Numbered from the stretch's first letter, positions 51,745-60,672 are shown. The stretch: DNA of 64,000 bases from Hungatella sp. (GCA_009712635.1 WASS01000020.1:1063208-1127207); one strand, 5' to 3'. Numbers and translations are program-made. Notes: generated by a model not told the origin, from the letters alone.

Positions 51745-52791
51745 CTATTCGTTTACCAAAAGGATCTTTCCTTTTACCAGACCCGGTGTCTTAAACAGCT
51801 GGAACGCCTCCTGCGCCTGGCTCATAGGTATTTTTTTATAAACGAATCCGGGATCAAATTTCAGCTGCCCAGTTGCAAAATAATGAGCGGTCAGTTTCCA
51901 CTCTTTACCCGGAAACGGGGAACTGTAAGACATCCAGGATCCAGTTAACTTAAATTCTTTCCGGTTCATATTTTCCCACATGGAGGGGGTAAAGGATAAA
52001 TCAACATGGGGAGTTCCGATGAAGCAGACGCTGGCTTTATTGGCCGCCAGTTCAAATGCCATCTGCATGGTCGGCACCTGTCCCGCTGTCTCAAATACAT
52101 AGGAAAAGCCTTTTCCTTCTGTCAGAGCCATTGCTTTTTCCTTAAAGCCTTCCTCGGAGGTATTTATTGCTTCATCTGCGCCCAGACGTTTTGCCAGCTC
52201 CAGACGTTCTTCGCTGATATCAAATACAACTACTTTTTTTGCTCCGAATATCTTCGCCCACTGCATGGTAAACATGCCGATGGTTCCGCCTCCTAAAACG
52301 GCTGTATACTCACCGCCCCGGTAATCATTCTGGAACAGACCGTGAAGGGCAACGGTAGAAGGCTCAAACATAGCACCCTGCTCATAGGAAATGCTTTTAT
52401 CAAATACAACCGCATTCTGCTCCGGAATTACCACATAATCCGCATTGCTTCCCTGCTGTCTGGAACCAATAAAGCTATAGTGTCTGCAAAGAGAGAAGTT
52501 TCCGTTCTGGCAGTCATCGCATTTCATACATGGAATTAAAGGTGCTCCGGAAACCCGGTCTCCCGGTTTTACTGATGTAACCCCTTCTCCGACCTCCACT
52601 ACATCTCCGGAAAATTCATGTCCCAGTACGATGGGATAAAAATGAACTCCGTTATGCAGAACTCTTGGAATATCAGATCCGCATATACCAGACGCCTTAA
52701 CTTTGATCTTTACCAGACCGGGGCCTGCTTTCGGCTCCTCATAATCCATATACCTTACGTCCTCATTTGCACATACAACTGCTGCTTTCAT
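51745..52791 (-). CDS. zinc-dependent polyol dehydrogenase (galactitol-1-phosphate 5-dehydrogenase-like)
   Basis: 348 residues of the MDR superfamily. Catalytic zinc ligands are in ASGICGSD and GHEFSG; the structural zinc set is CMKCDDCQNGNFSLC; the NAD(P) loop is AVLGGGTIGMFTMQWA. The sequence resembles GatD and related sugar-alcohol dehydrogenases. It would oxidise a polyol (phosphate) to a ketose (phosphate). It overlaps the FGGY kinase gene by 4 bases. Specificity is inferred from the neighbours, not seen. Confidence 0.9.
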   Translation of the reverse strand: MKAAVVCANEDVRYMDYEEPKAGPGLVKIKVKASGICGSDIPRVLHNGVHFYPIVLGHEFSGDVVEVGEGVTSVKPGDRVSGAPLIPCMKCDDCQNGNFSLCRHYSFIGSRQQGSNADYVVIPEQNAVVFDKSISYEQGAMFEPSTVALHGLFQNDYRGGEYTAVLGGGTIGMFTMQWAKIFGAKKVVVFDISEERLELAKRLGADEAINTSEEGFKEKAMALTEGKGFSYVFETAGQVPTMQMAFELAANKASVCFIGTPHVDLSFTPSMWENMNRKEFKLTGSWMSYSSPFPGKEWKLTAHYFATGQLKFDPGFVYKKIPMSQAQEAFQLFKTPGLVKGKILLVNE

Positions 52792-54314
52792 GACTCATTT
52801 TCTCCTTCCTGAACCATCATATCTTTTAAATGCTCATATAAGCTTAAATATTTCCGGTAATTCCGGTCATAGATGTTACGGTCTGCCTGATTGGGAACGT
52901 GATACCGCTTATTTTCCACAGTCAGTTTTACTGCTTCTTCAAAATCTTCATAAATGCCAACTCCCACTCCTGCCAGAATTGCCGCGCCTAAGGTTGTGGC
53001 TGTATCGGATGATGGAACGATCACAGGCTTGCCAGTCACATCGGATTTAATCTGGGTCCATAAAAGAGAGTTTGCAGATCCTCCCATGGCCCTTAATACA
53101 TCAACGGATGCGCCTGCCTCAGCCGCCACTTCCAGATTATGCCTTAAAGACATGGCAACCCCCTCCATGACCGCACGTATGAAATGACCTTTGGTCTTTC
53201 CAAAATCCATTCCGTAATATACGCCTTTCGCATAGGGATTCCATAAGGGGGAACGCTCCCCTGCCATATAGGGAAGGAAAATCAGTCCGTCACTGCCTGG
53301 AGCAACGTTCCCAGCCTCTTCATTGAACAGATCCAGGGAGCTTTTCCCTGTTCTTCTGCCTTCTTCTCTTTCAAATGCGCCAAACTCCTTCTCAAGCCAG
53401 CGCATGGCTCCGCCGCCTCCGGTTGTTCCGCCCTGTAAAAGCCATTTGCCAGGTACTACATGACAACTTAAAATCAGCCTTGGATCGGCTTTGTAGCTGT
53501 CGATGCAGATGCTCATTCCGCCAGCCTGACCTCCCTGTTCCTGGGTTTCCCCGGCATGGATTACTCCGGCGCCAAGTGTCCCGCAGGCTGCATCCAGACC
53601 ACCGGCTACTACAGGCGTTCCCTCTGCCAGTCCGGACTGGGCAGCTGCCTCTTTGGTCACTGTGCCAATGATCTCATGGCAGGGATGGATGTCCGGAAGT
53701 ATCCCCATGGGAATGCCAAGTGCTTCGCACATTGCCTGATCCCAGGTTCCGGTATGCATGTCAAAGCAGTGAAAACCATATCCCTGGGAAAGATCCTGGG
53801 TCATCTGACCGGTAAGCCTGTAAGCAATGTAGCTGTTGGATTGCAGTATCTTATAAATATTCTCATACACCTGGGGCATATTTCTCTGATACCAGATGAT
53901 TTTAGCCGTGCTGTAGGAAGGCTGCAGGGAATTGCCTGCCACTTCAAATATCCGCTGTTCCCCCACCTTCTCACTGAGCTCCCTGCAAATGTCATCGGCC
54001 CTGGTGTCCATCCAGATGGGCGTGTTGGCTAACACGCTGCCCTCTTTGTCTACCGCTATGGCTGACCAGCTCTGTCCGTCGATTCCAATTCCTGCGATTT
54101 CTTCCGGCTTTATCTGTGATTTGGAAAATATGTATTTCATGGTGCTGCAGATCACCCGCCACCACTCGTCCGGGTCCTGTTCCGCCCAGCCTGTCTGGGG
54201 ATAATAAACCTCATACTCCCCGGTTGCAGTCTCTAATACGGTGCCATTTCTATCAAAAACGGCGATCTTAGAGGCGCTGGTCCCTACGTCAATCCCCAAT
54301 AAATATGGTTTCAT
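52788..54314 (-). CDS. FGGY family carbohydrate kinase (xylulokinase-like)
   Basis: 508 residues. The N-terminal LLGIDVGTSASKIAVFDRNG is the phosphate 1 motif, the mid motif GGLDAACGTLGAGV and the C-terminal AMGGSANSLLWTQIKSDVTG complete the XylB-type pattern. The family phosphorylates xylulose, ribulose, fuculose, erythritol and other polyols. In this operon the likely substrate is a polyol or ketose that becomes the substrate of the dehydrogenase. It lies 18 bases after the aldolase gene. Confidence 0.9.
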   Translation of the reverse strand: MKPYLLGIDVGTSASKIAVFDRNGTVLETATGEYEVYYPQTGWAEQDPDEWWRVICSTMKYIFSKSQIKPEEIAGIGIDGQSWSAIAVDKEGSVLANTPIWMDTRADDICRELSEKVGEQRIFEVAGNSLQPSYSTAKIIWYQRNMPQVYENIYKILQSNSYIAYRLTGQMTQDLSQGYGFHCFDMHTGTWDQAMCEALGIPMGILPDIHPCHEIIGTVTKEAAAQSGLAEGTPVVAGGLDAACGTLGAGVIHAGETQEQGGQAGGMSICIDSYKADPRLILSCHVVPGKWLLQGGTTGGGGAMRWLEKEFGAFEREEGRRTGKSSLDLFNEEAGNVAPGSDGLIFLPYMAGERSPLWNPYAKGVYYGMDFGKTKGHFIRAVMEGVAMSLRHNLEVAAEAGASVDVLRAMGGSANSLLWTQIKSDVTGKPVIVPSSDTATTLGAAILAGVGVGIYEDFEEAVKLTVENKRYHVPNQADRNIYDRNYRKYLSLYEHLKDMMVQEGENES

Positions 54315-54332
54315 GTTTTCCTCCTGATAAAA

Positions 54333-55184
54333 TCAGTCCGCTTTATGGTCACATCCGCAGACCAGAATTCGGTTTTTGACGAACTGCTTTACTGCTTCCA
54401 TTCCCACCGTGCCTAATTTCTTTGGATCAAAGGTGTCCGGATGCTCTTTTAAAAGCTTCTTTCCGGCATCGGTATAAGCAACCCTTAACTCTGTTGCAAA
54501 ATTAACCTTACACATTCCTCTGCTTACACATTCTCTCACATCTTCGTCGCTTAAACCAGATGCGCCGTGAAGAACAAGGGGAGCAGACACCAGCTTTTTG
54601 ACTTCACTGATCCGCTCTTTGTCTAAAACAGGAGTGGTTGCATAAAAGCCGTGGGCAGTTCCGATTCCGATTGCCAGGGAATGAACTCCTGTCCGTTCTA
54701 CAAATTCCTTTGCCTGCATGGGATCTGTGTTGTTATCCGCTTCTGCTTCCAGATCATCCTCTTTGCCGCCAACCTTACCCAGCTCGCCTTCTACTGTGAT
54801 ATTGCAGGCTCTTGCCGCATCTGCAGCCCGTTTGGTTAAGGCGATGTTGCTCTCAAAGTCTAAGTGTGAGCCATCAATCATAACAGATGTATATCCGGCA
54901 CGGATTGCCTGGAGAACCAGCTCGTAGCTGCTGCCGTGATCTAAGTGGAGACATACCGGTACGGTTGCCTTCTCAGCCTCGGCTGCTGCCATGGCGTAGT
55001 ATGTTTCCAGTGTTCCGTATTTCACCGTTGACGGTGTGGTCTGAAGCATAACCGGAGCCCGAAGCTCCTCAGCTGCAGCCACCACAGCTTTCAGCATTTC
55101 CATATTTTCAACATTAAAAGCTCCTACTGCGTATCCGCCTTTCTGAGCATCCAAAAGCATTTGTTCCGATGTAACCAGTGACAT
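54333..55184 (-). CDS. class II ketose-bisphosphate aldolase (GatY/KbaY/FbaA type)
   Basis: 283 residues. The zinc-binding CLHLDHGSS near residue 80, the metal and substrate residues in IGIGTAHG (~175) and VLHGASG (~207), and the GKVGGKEDD loop are intact. It cleaves tagatose or fructose 1,6-bisphosphate to glyceraldehyde 3-phosphate and dihydroxyacetone phosphate. The length and loops match the GatY/KbaY branch, but FbaA members are similar. First gene of the operon; start set by AGGAGG. Divergent from an AraC gene. Confidence 0.92.
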   Translation of the reverse strand: MSLVTSEQMLLDAQKGGYAVGAFNVENMEMLKAVVAAAEELRAPVMLQTTPSTVKYGTLETYYAMAAAEAEKATVPVCLHLDHGSSYELVLQAIRAGYTSVMIDGSHLDFESNIALTKRAADAARACNITVEGELGKVGGKEDDLEAEADNNTDPMQAKEFVERTGVHSLAIGIGTAHGFYATTPVLDKERISEVKKLVSAPLVLHGASGLSDEDVRECVSRGMCKVNFATELRVAYTDAGKKLLKEHPDTFDPKKLGTVGMEAVKQFVKNRILVCGCDHKAD

Positions 55185-55234
55185 AATAGTTTCCTCCTAA
55201 CAATTTTACGATCATTTGGTTCTTTACACTTACC

Positions 55235-55240
55235 ATTATA
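55235..55240 (-). promoter_or_regulatory. -10 box of the aldolase operon
   Basis: TATAAT on the minus strand, 50 bases before the aldolase start, with no clear -35 box, which suggests activator dependence. Confidence 0.5.
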
Positions 55241-55373
55241 CCGTTTTTATTTTAGAAAATTAGAGGGGAACCAGACAGAAGGCGGGACTGTATGTCGTGT
55301 TATCGAACATTCCTTGACTTGCATCAATAATGCTGATAAAGTAAAATATAGGATAGAGATCGGAGGGGATACC

Positions 55374-56246
55374 ATGAGGACGGGATATAAAGATTTAAAT
55401 ATAAAAATAGGGATCGATGATACCACATTTTTGGTCTTAAACATCGTTTTTGAGCGGTTTCTTCGTTCCATGCCAAGACACAGTCATGGCAATAACAGTT
55501 ATGAGATCCACTATATTCCCTACGGTCATGGCAAAGTAAATATTGATGACCAGATTTATAATATTACTCCCAATACCCTATACATGACAGGCCCTCATGT
55601 GGAGCATGAACAGATACCTTTAAAGAATGATCCCATGGCGGAATATTGTATTTATTTTAAACTGCAAAAAAATAATACCCACATCCAGCCTGAGGTGGAT
55701 ACGGTGGCTTATAAGTTCGAGAAAACCCATTTCTGGTTCGGACAGGATACCCAGGAGCTGTATCCGCTGATGCAGCAGATCTTTTTTGAACTGGAACACC
55801 GTTATACGGGGTACATGATTTTAGTGGAGGCACTTCTTCAGCAATGCGTAGTTAAGATTGTACGGAATTACGAATATAAGGCCCAGTCCAAGGTTCATTT
55901 CTCGCCATCCAATCTGGTGGATAGTAAATATATTATTGTGGAAGAATGCTTTCTTTATGAATATGAAACCATAACGCTGGAAAATCTGGCGGAGAGACTT
56001 GGTTTAAGTATACGACAGACGGAACGGTTTTTAAAGGATTATTACGGCAGAACCTTTCTTCAGAAAAAAACAGAAGCCAAGATGTCTATGGCGAAGATTT
56101 ATTTAAATGATGAAACCATTAATATATCGGAGATTTCCGACCGGCTGAACTACTCTTCCATTCAGCACTTTTCCTATGCATTTAAACAGTATTATGGGAT
56201 CTCGCCGAGTAATTATAGGAAGAAGAATATGATAACTAAATCTTGA
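55374..56246 (+). CDS. AraC family regulator of the polyol operon
   Basis: 290 residues. A cupin-type sensing domain has HSHGNNSYEIHYIPYGHGK and a later TGPHVEHEQIPL. The C-terminal double helix-turn-helix is at ~190-285 (TLENLAERLGLSIRQTERFLKDYYG and NISEISDRLNYSSIQHFSYAFKQ). The ATG at 55374 follows GGAGGGG; an upstream ATG at 55314 is rejected for lack of a site. It is divergent from the aldolase operon and is its probable activator. Its stop codon overlaps the -35 box of a small RNA. Confidence 0.88.
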   Translation: MRTGYKDLNIKIGIDDTTFLVLNIVFERFLRSMPRHSHGNNSYEIHYIPYGHGKVNIDDQIYNITPNTLYMTGPHVEHEQIPLKNDPMAEYCIYFKLQKNNTHIQPEVDTVAYKFEKTHFWFGQDTQELYPLMQQIFFELEHRYTGYMILVEALLQQCVVKIVRNYEYKAQSKVHFSPSNLVDSKYIIVEECFLYEYETITLENLAERLGLSIRQTERFLKDYYGRTFLQKKTEAKMSMAKIYLNDETINISEISDRLNYSSIQHFSYAFKQYYGISPSNYRKKNMITKS

Positions 56247-56271
56247 CAGATATAAACAGGAATGATATCCT
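56243..56271 (+). promoter_or_regulatory. promoter of the antitoxin RNA
   Basis: Consensus TTGACA (56243-56248), a 17-base spacer and TATCCT (56266-56271). The TTGA overlaps the AraC stop codon. Confidence 0.65.
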
Positions 56272-56277
56272 AGAATT

Positions 56278-56368
56278 ATAAAAGGAACAACCGTCCACAA
56301 GGTGGTTGACCATTACATGAGTAGCATACCCACCCCCGTAACCGCCAAGTTAACCAGGGTGGTTTTTG
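56278..56368 (+). ncRNA. antitoxin RNA of a type I toxin-antitoxin locus
   Basis: A ~90-base transcript is predicted from the TTGACA promoter to a terminator. The terminator stem pairs CCACCC with GGGTGG, with an inner GTAAC/GTTAAC pair, and ends in TTTTT at 56363-56367. It is complementary to the 3' untranslated part of the toxin mRNA and stops about 11 bases short of the toxin stop codon. This is the layout of RatA with TxpA. Confidence 0.7.
56281..56308 (-). terminator. terminator of the toxin mRNA
   Basis: On the minus strand CAACCACC and GGACGGTTG form a stem with a TTGT loop (56288-56308) and TTCCTTT follows. Confidence 0.65.
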
Positions 56369-56378
56369 CTATGTATTA

Positions 56379-56462
56379 CTACTTACAAAACGTAAAAACG
56401 AATGTAAGTAACGCCAGAAGAAAAAGACCAAAGGTCATTAGATCCTTAAAGTCAAACTTCAT
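56379..56462 (-). CDS. holin-like type I toxin peptide, 27 residues
   Basis: The peptide is MKFDFKDLMTFGLFLLALLT followed by FVFTFCK: a short charged head, one hydrophobic helix, and a Lys end. This is the form of the clostridial putative holin-like toxins. A GGGGGTGATGCTT site precedes the ATG, the characteristic leader of the family; an alternative in-frame ATG lies two codons upstream (56468). Such peptides insert in the membrane and are silenced by an antisense RNA. A promoter on the minus strand lies at 56531-56559. Too short for standard gene finding. Confidence 0.78.
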   Translation of the reverse strand: MKFDFKDLMTFGLFLLALLTFVFTFCK

Positions 56463-56530
56463 AAGCATCACCCCCATTCCAATAGAGAATGAGGTCAGCA
56501 CACCCTGTAACACGATTATTCCATAACATT

Positions 56531-56559
56531 ATGGTAGCATATACCATATTAATGTGCAA
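56531..56559 (-). promoter_or_regulatory. promoter of the toxin gene
   Basis: TTGCAC (56554-56559) and TACCAT (56531-56536) with 17 bases between on the minus strand. The predicted mRNA leader is about 60 bases. Confidence 0.5.
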
Positions 56560-56585
56560 TTACTTTCTACCGCATACAATAGAAC

Positions 56586-56620
56586 ACCCTGCTTACATAC
56601 AACGTAAGCAGGGTTCCTTT
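56586..56620. terminator. hairpin downstream of the lipase gene
   Basis: ACCCTGCTTAC and GTAAGCAGGGT (56586-56596 with 56604-56614) form a perfect stem. TTCCTTTTCTT follows on the plus strand; the minus strand is only weakly T-rich. It probably ends the lipase transcript and blocks plus-strand read-through. Confidence 0.65.
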
Positions 56621-56645
56621 TCTTATAAATGTATATTCAACTCCA

Positions 56646-57473
56646 TCAGATATGTTTCCCAAGCCACAGTAATATATCCGCAATAATTTCATCTCTGCAC
56701 GGCTCGTTTAATATCTCATGAAACAGGTTTGCATAGACATGCAGGCTTTTATCCTTAGAACTTATTTCTTCAAATAAATCCAGGGAATCTTTTGCTGCCA
56801 CCAGACCATCATCAGCTCCATGAAGAATCAGAACCGGGTCAGAGAAGCTTTTTATATTGGCCTTCAGCCACTGTACGCCAGCATATATCTGGTTGATCAG
56901 TCCGGTGCTGATCTCCTTTTCCACCAGAGGATCCGAAACATACGCTTCAATCACCTTTTTATCGCTGCACACTCCGTCTCCAAGCTGATTGGGCAGATAA
57001 GTATCATCCGGAGCCTCAATTGGAAACTGATCTCCCATAACGGGGTGATTGTAATGGGTCAGCGCACCAGAAGTAATTATTCCATCTGCCATTCCCGGAT
57101 TCTTTGCACCAAACAGTGTTACTGTCTCCCCGCCCATGCTGTGTCCGAAGAGAAAAACTTTTTTCCCTTCGCTCTCCTCTCTGGCAAGAGCAAGAATCTG
57201 TTCCAGATCGTCAGGCATCTCATTAAAATCTTTAAAATAAACCTTTTTCCCCTCTGATTTTCCGTGTCCCCTCTGATCATACCGGTAAACACTGTAGCCA
57301 TTTTCGTTAAGCTTTTCCGTGAAATAATCGTACCGGTTTAAATGTTCACACAAGCCGTGGGCAATGACGATCAGTGCTTTTGGATTCTCCACTGCATCTT
57401 TTTTAAATCTCAGTTTTGTTCCGTCGAAGGAAATAATCATTCTTTCCTCCTGCATTCTGTTTTCCCCATTCAT
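56646..57473 (-). CDS. alpha/beta hydrolase, monoacylglycerol-lipase type
   Basis: 275 residues. The oxyanion region is IVIAHGLCEHLNRYDYF, the nucleophile elbow LFGHSMGGETV near residue 110, the acid in LILHGADDGLVA and the His in LFHEILNEP. This is the Hydrolase_4 pattern of monoacylglycerol lipases and lysophospholipases. No signal peptide. The ATG at 57473 follows AAAGGAGAAGG. It is downstream of, and probably separate from, the ADP-ribosylglycohydrolase operon: 97 bases lie between. Confidence 0.9.
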   Translation of the reverse strand: MNGENRMQEERMIISFDGTKLRFKKDAVENPKALIVIAHGLCEHLNRYDYFTEKLNENGYSVYRYDQRGHGKSEGKKVYFKDFNEMPDDLEQILALAREESEGKKVFLFGHSMGGETVTLFGAKNPGMADGIITSGALTHYNHPVMGDQFPIEAPDDTYLPNQLGDGVCSDKKVIEAYVSDPLVEKEISTGLINQIYAGVQWLKANIKSFSDPVLILHGADDGLVAAKDSLDLFEEISSKDKSLHVYANLFHEILNEPCRDEIIADILLWLGKHI

Positions 57474-57570
57474 AATACCTTCTCCTTTCAAATTTCCATG
57501 GATTTTGACGGTTGTATATCAGTAATTTCATCATACTACAAGGACTGCTTCATAGCAAGATCCTATAATT

Positions 57571-59670
57571 TTATCCTTCCAGCCCGGTGAATTTAATATC
57601 ACTAAAACAGGTTCGTCCATAGCTCAGAGAGCCAAATCCAAACATTCCCGATTCAAAAGAGGAATCCTCTGCTTCCAGAATCACTACACCATTTACGGAT
57701 AAAATTATTTTTTGCCCCCTTACTTCTATTTCTAATAAATAGGTGCTTTCCATATTCCATGGGTAGTCAGTTTCCGCCAAAATATAATATCCATACTCAT
57801 TTTTATAAATTGCCAGTCTGTTCTGCCCGGAAAAACCTGCCCCGTAACCAAGCATCGCACCTTTTGCCCGGACTGTCATTAAGTGGTTCTCCCCAAACAG
57901 TGGTTTTACAAGAGCACTCACCCGGTAGTCTTTACTGTAATAATTTCCTGTATAAGCAAATCCTGTTTCGGCCCGGTGGAAATGAAGAAATTCTCCCTGT
58001 TTTGTCCAGTTCCCGCCGTCTGTTGAAAATGGAGTCACTGTTCCAAATTCTTCTTTTTGCTTTGTTATATCAATTTCATAATCTGCCAGTCCTGTTATCT
58101 GGAATTTTTTCATATTAATATAACCGGTTGTAGTTCCTTCCGGAAAGCTGCTTCCCCTGACAATAAATCCAACTTCCTCTACAAGATCTCCTTTTGTATA
58201 AGGTATTGTAAATTCCACCATAAACCATTCATTTTCCGGATAATCAACAAAACTGATTTCTACGATATCATGCTTCCCAAACGTCTTTATATACGGCACC
58301 AGATCCAGCTTCTGCCCTTTCAGCCATTGCACAGACAGTTCCATGGTAACCTTCTGCCCGGAATAAACCTTTGGTGAGAAAACCGGAGAATATCGCTCAT
58401 CTGAAAAATCTTCTCTTCCATAAAAACTTTTATAATAAATCCGGCAGGAATCATATCCAATATCATCAATGAGAATGCACAGTCCATTCCCATCCGCATA
58501 ACTTTTACTTCCAGAAGGATTGATAGTACCATAGAAGGGATTGGACACTCTCATGTTGTGTGTCATGCCTGGAAGAAGAAAGTCAAAGTTTATTTCTTCC
58601 GGATTCATTCGAAGTTCATCTTCCAATTCTTCTCCCATTGCAGCATATCCATGGGCAACGATCTCCTTGGCGTAGGTCGGGATGTCAAGAATATTGAGAT
58701 AGCCGGATATTCCTGATAAAACCACTGAATCGTTGATGGGCCTGCGGTATTTATCCGGAATCTGGGAAAGACCGCAATACACGCCCGCTATTGTTCCCAC
58801 ATTGCCTGCATTGCAGTCCGTATCCCAGCCGCACATACAGGCAATCTCCACTGTTCTGGAGAAATCACCATTTCCATAAAATAAGGCAAGAGCACACACA
58901 CCTGCATTTGGAATAATATGGCATGCACCCGGATATTTGTCATATCCCCAATCCTTTTCCAGCATATGGAAGCATTGTCTAAAATCGCCGGGATTGCTGC
59001 GGTAGAATCTCTCCACACTTTTAACTACCTGATAATAAAGGCTTTCTCCCGGTATCTGATTTAAACCTGCCTCCACAATCTCATCTATTGATTGTGCCGT
59101 AAATGCATGTGCAATACAGGCGCAAATAAATCTGGCTCCGTTTAACCCCTCCCCGTCATGGGAAACACTGGCTGCTGCCGCTCCGTCATCTGCAGCCTTT
59201 TTCCCATCTCCGGGATGAATCAGCCCCCAGGTATCAATAAAGATCTGTCCGCCAATCTGCTCCGCCACCGTACTTCCGTTACATTCAACTGACCCTGATA
59301 AAGGTGCCGGAATTCCCATCTTTAAATTCATATAAGCCGTATGTTCTGTGCTGATTCCATATCCGCCCCACCAAAACATCCCTTTTAGATATCTCGTATA
59401 ATTTAACCATGCTTTCGCCACATCTTCCGGAGTTACCGGTGTTCCCGTCTCCTTCCTGTCATCCAGTGCTCTTAAGAAATAAACCGGGCCATTTACATCA
59501 TCATCTGCAGCAAAATTAATATAATCTTTCACATAACCGTTTAAATCACCGTAAGTCTGAAATATCCGTTCCTCTGTCCAGACATCCGGCTCTATGGGCG
59601 CACCTAAACGGATTCCGATATTCATGCCTAAAAAACCTGCATATACTTTTTCATAATAGCGTTCCACCAT
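57571..59670 (-). CDS. ADP-ribosylglycohydrolase with C-terminal jelly-roll-like domains
   Basis: 699 residues. The first ~345 form an all-helical ADP-ribosylglycohydrolase domain: GFLGMNIGIRLGAPIE, AADDDVNGPVYFL and GWDTDCNAGNVGTIAG supply the di-metal acidic clusters. Residues ~360-545 and ~560-699 look like beta-sandwich domains, the last one like LamG/DUF1080 (YYSKDYRVSALV to LSYGRTCFSDIKF). No signal peptide is seen. It sits 82 bases after the nucleoside-type ABC genes. Cleavage of an imported riboside or N-glycoside is the inferred job; the plain DraG-like protein-ADP-ribose role is the alternative. Confidence 0.82.
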   Translation of the reverse strand: MVERYYEKVYAGFLGMNIGIRLGAPIEPDVWTEERIFQTYGDLNGYVKDYINFAADDDVNGPVYFLRALDDRKETGTPVTPEDVAKAWLNYTRYLKGMFWWGGYGISTEHTAYMNLKMGIPAPLSGSVECNGSTVAEQIGGQIFIDTWGLIHPGDGKKAADDGAAAASVSHDGEGLNGARFICACIAHAFTAQSIDEIVEAGLNQIPGESLYYQVVKSVERFYRSNPGDFRQCFHMLEKDWGYDKYPGACHIIPNAGVCALALFYGNGDFSRTVEIACMCGWDTDCNAGNVGTIAGVYCGLSQIPDKYRRPINDSVVLSGISGYLNILDIPTYAKEIVAHGYAAMGEELEDELRMNPEEINFDFLLPGMTHNMRVSNPFYGTINPSGSKSYADGNGLCILIDDIGYDSCRIYYKSFYGREDFSDERYSPVFSPKVYSGQKVTMELSVQWLKGQKLDLVPYIKTFGKHDIVEISFVDYPENEWFMVEFTIPYTKGDLVEEVGFIVRGSSFPEGTTTGYINMKKFQITGLADYEIDITKQKEEFGTVTPFSTDGGNWTKQGEFLHFHRAETGFAYTGNYYSKDYRVSALVKPLFGENHLMTVRAKGAMLGYGAGFSGQNRLAIYKNEYGYYILAETDYPWNMESTYLLEIEVRGQKIILSVNGVVILEAEDSSFESGMFGFGSLSYGRTCFSDIKFTGLEG

Positions 59671-59718
59671 ACCAATAACCTGCTTTCTGCATATTTTATT
59701 CCGACTGATATGCTATTT

Positions 59719-59750
59719 CAGGCGACGAAGAATACATACTTCGCCGCCTG
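59719..59750 (-). other. intercistronic hairpin between permease and glycohydrolase genes
   Basis: CAGGCGGCGAAG pairs with CTTCGTCGCCTG (one mismatch or wobble) around an 8-base loop. No T run follows, so it is probably an mRNA-processing or stability element. Confidence 0.6.
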
Positions 59751-59754
59751 AACA

Positions 59755-60672
59755 TTATCTTTTTTTCAGCTTTAAATACTCTTTATAGGAAAATGCAAAC
59801 AGTCCGATGAGTGTTGAAACATAAGGAATTGTCTGCACCAGACTGGAGGCCCAGCCCACCGTGGATGCCGCTGTGGATATGGCATTGAAAAAACCAAAGG
59901 CAATGGATGCCCCAGCTGTTATGATGGGATTAGACCTGCCAATAGCTTCCGCTGCCACTGCAATCCATCCTCTTCCCGATACCATATCTCTGGTAAACGA
60001 TGACAGATAGCCCATTGACATAAAGGCACCGCCGCATGCACAGAGAAGACCGCTTAATAGGAGGGCAATCGTCTGGGTAAGCTTCACATTAATTCCTACC
60101 GATTCTGCTGCTTTTAAGTTTTCCCCCACTGCCCGGATATGATAACCCAGGGTAGTTTTTCCAAGAAAAACAGCTACAATTAAAATCATGATAAATGCCA
60201 GATATGTCATGATATTCTGTCCGGAAAGGATGTCACCCAGAAACGGTATATCCTTTAACACAGGGATGGCGATCTCCGGCAGTGTTTTACTGGCAACAGA
60301 GGTGGAACTTCCTTTATCTCCGGTAAATAAGTAAAGCAAAAACACCGTACCTCCCGATGCTAAGGAGTTAATGGCAATACCTCCTAAAATAACATTTGCC
60401 CGGTAATATAAAGTAAATAGCGCCAGTATTCCGGAACAGATTAACCCGGATAAAAGGGCAATTAAGAATCCGCCCAGAGCACTACCCGTGGCTGCACTGC
60501 CAAATACTCCAAAGAAAGCCGAGATCAGCATAATTCCTTCCAGAGCGATATTGGCGACACCTGCCCGGTTTGCAATCACTGCCCCAAGGGAAGCGAACAG
60601 GATGGGGGTGGTCACCCGGAATACGGAATGCAGGAATTGTGCTGTGAAAATGATATTGATCAATTCTCTCAT
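59755..60672 (-). CDS. nucleoside-type ABC transporter permease, second subunit
   Basis: 305 residues with 8-9 membrane helices. The GAVIANRAGVANIALEGIMLISAFFG helix and loop is the mark of YufQ/NupC-type permeases. With the first permease it forms the heterodimeric pore. The ATG at 60672 overlaps the first permease's TGA (ATGA); the GGAAAGGGGG site fits this start, not the earlier ones. Confidence 0.93.
   Translation of the reverse strand: MRELINIIFTAQFLHSVFRVTTPILFASLGAVIANRAGVANIALEGIMLISAFFGVFGSAATGSALGGFLIALLSGLICSGILALFTLYYRANVILGGIAINSLASGGTVFLLYLFTGDKGSSTSVASKTLPEIAIPVLKDIPFLGDILSGQNIMTYLAFIMILIVAVFLGKTTLGYHIRAVGENLKAAESVGINVKLTQTIALLLSGLLCACGGAFMSMGYLSSFTRDMVSGRGWIAVAAEAIGRSNPIITAGASIAFGFFNAISTAASTVGWASSLVQTIPYVSTLIGLFAFSYKEYLKLKKR

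Noticed and set aside
56302-56526. Plus-strand 74-codon frame over the toxin locus
   Set aside because: It is antisense to the toxin gene and runs across two terminator stems; its composition is not protein-like.
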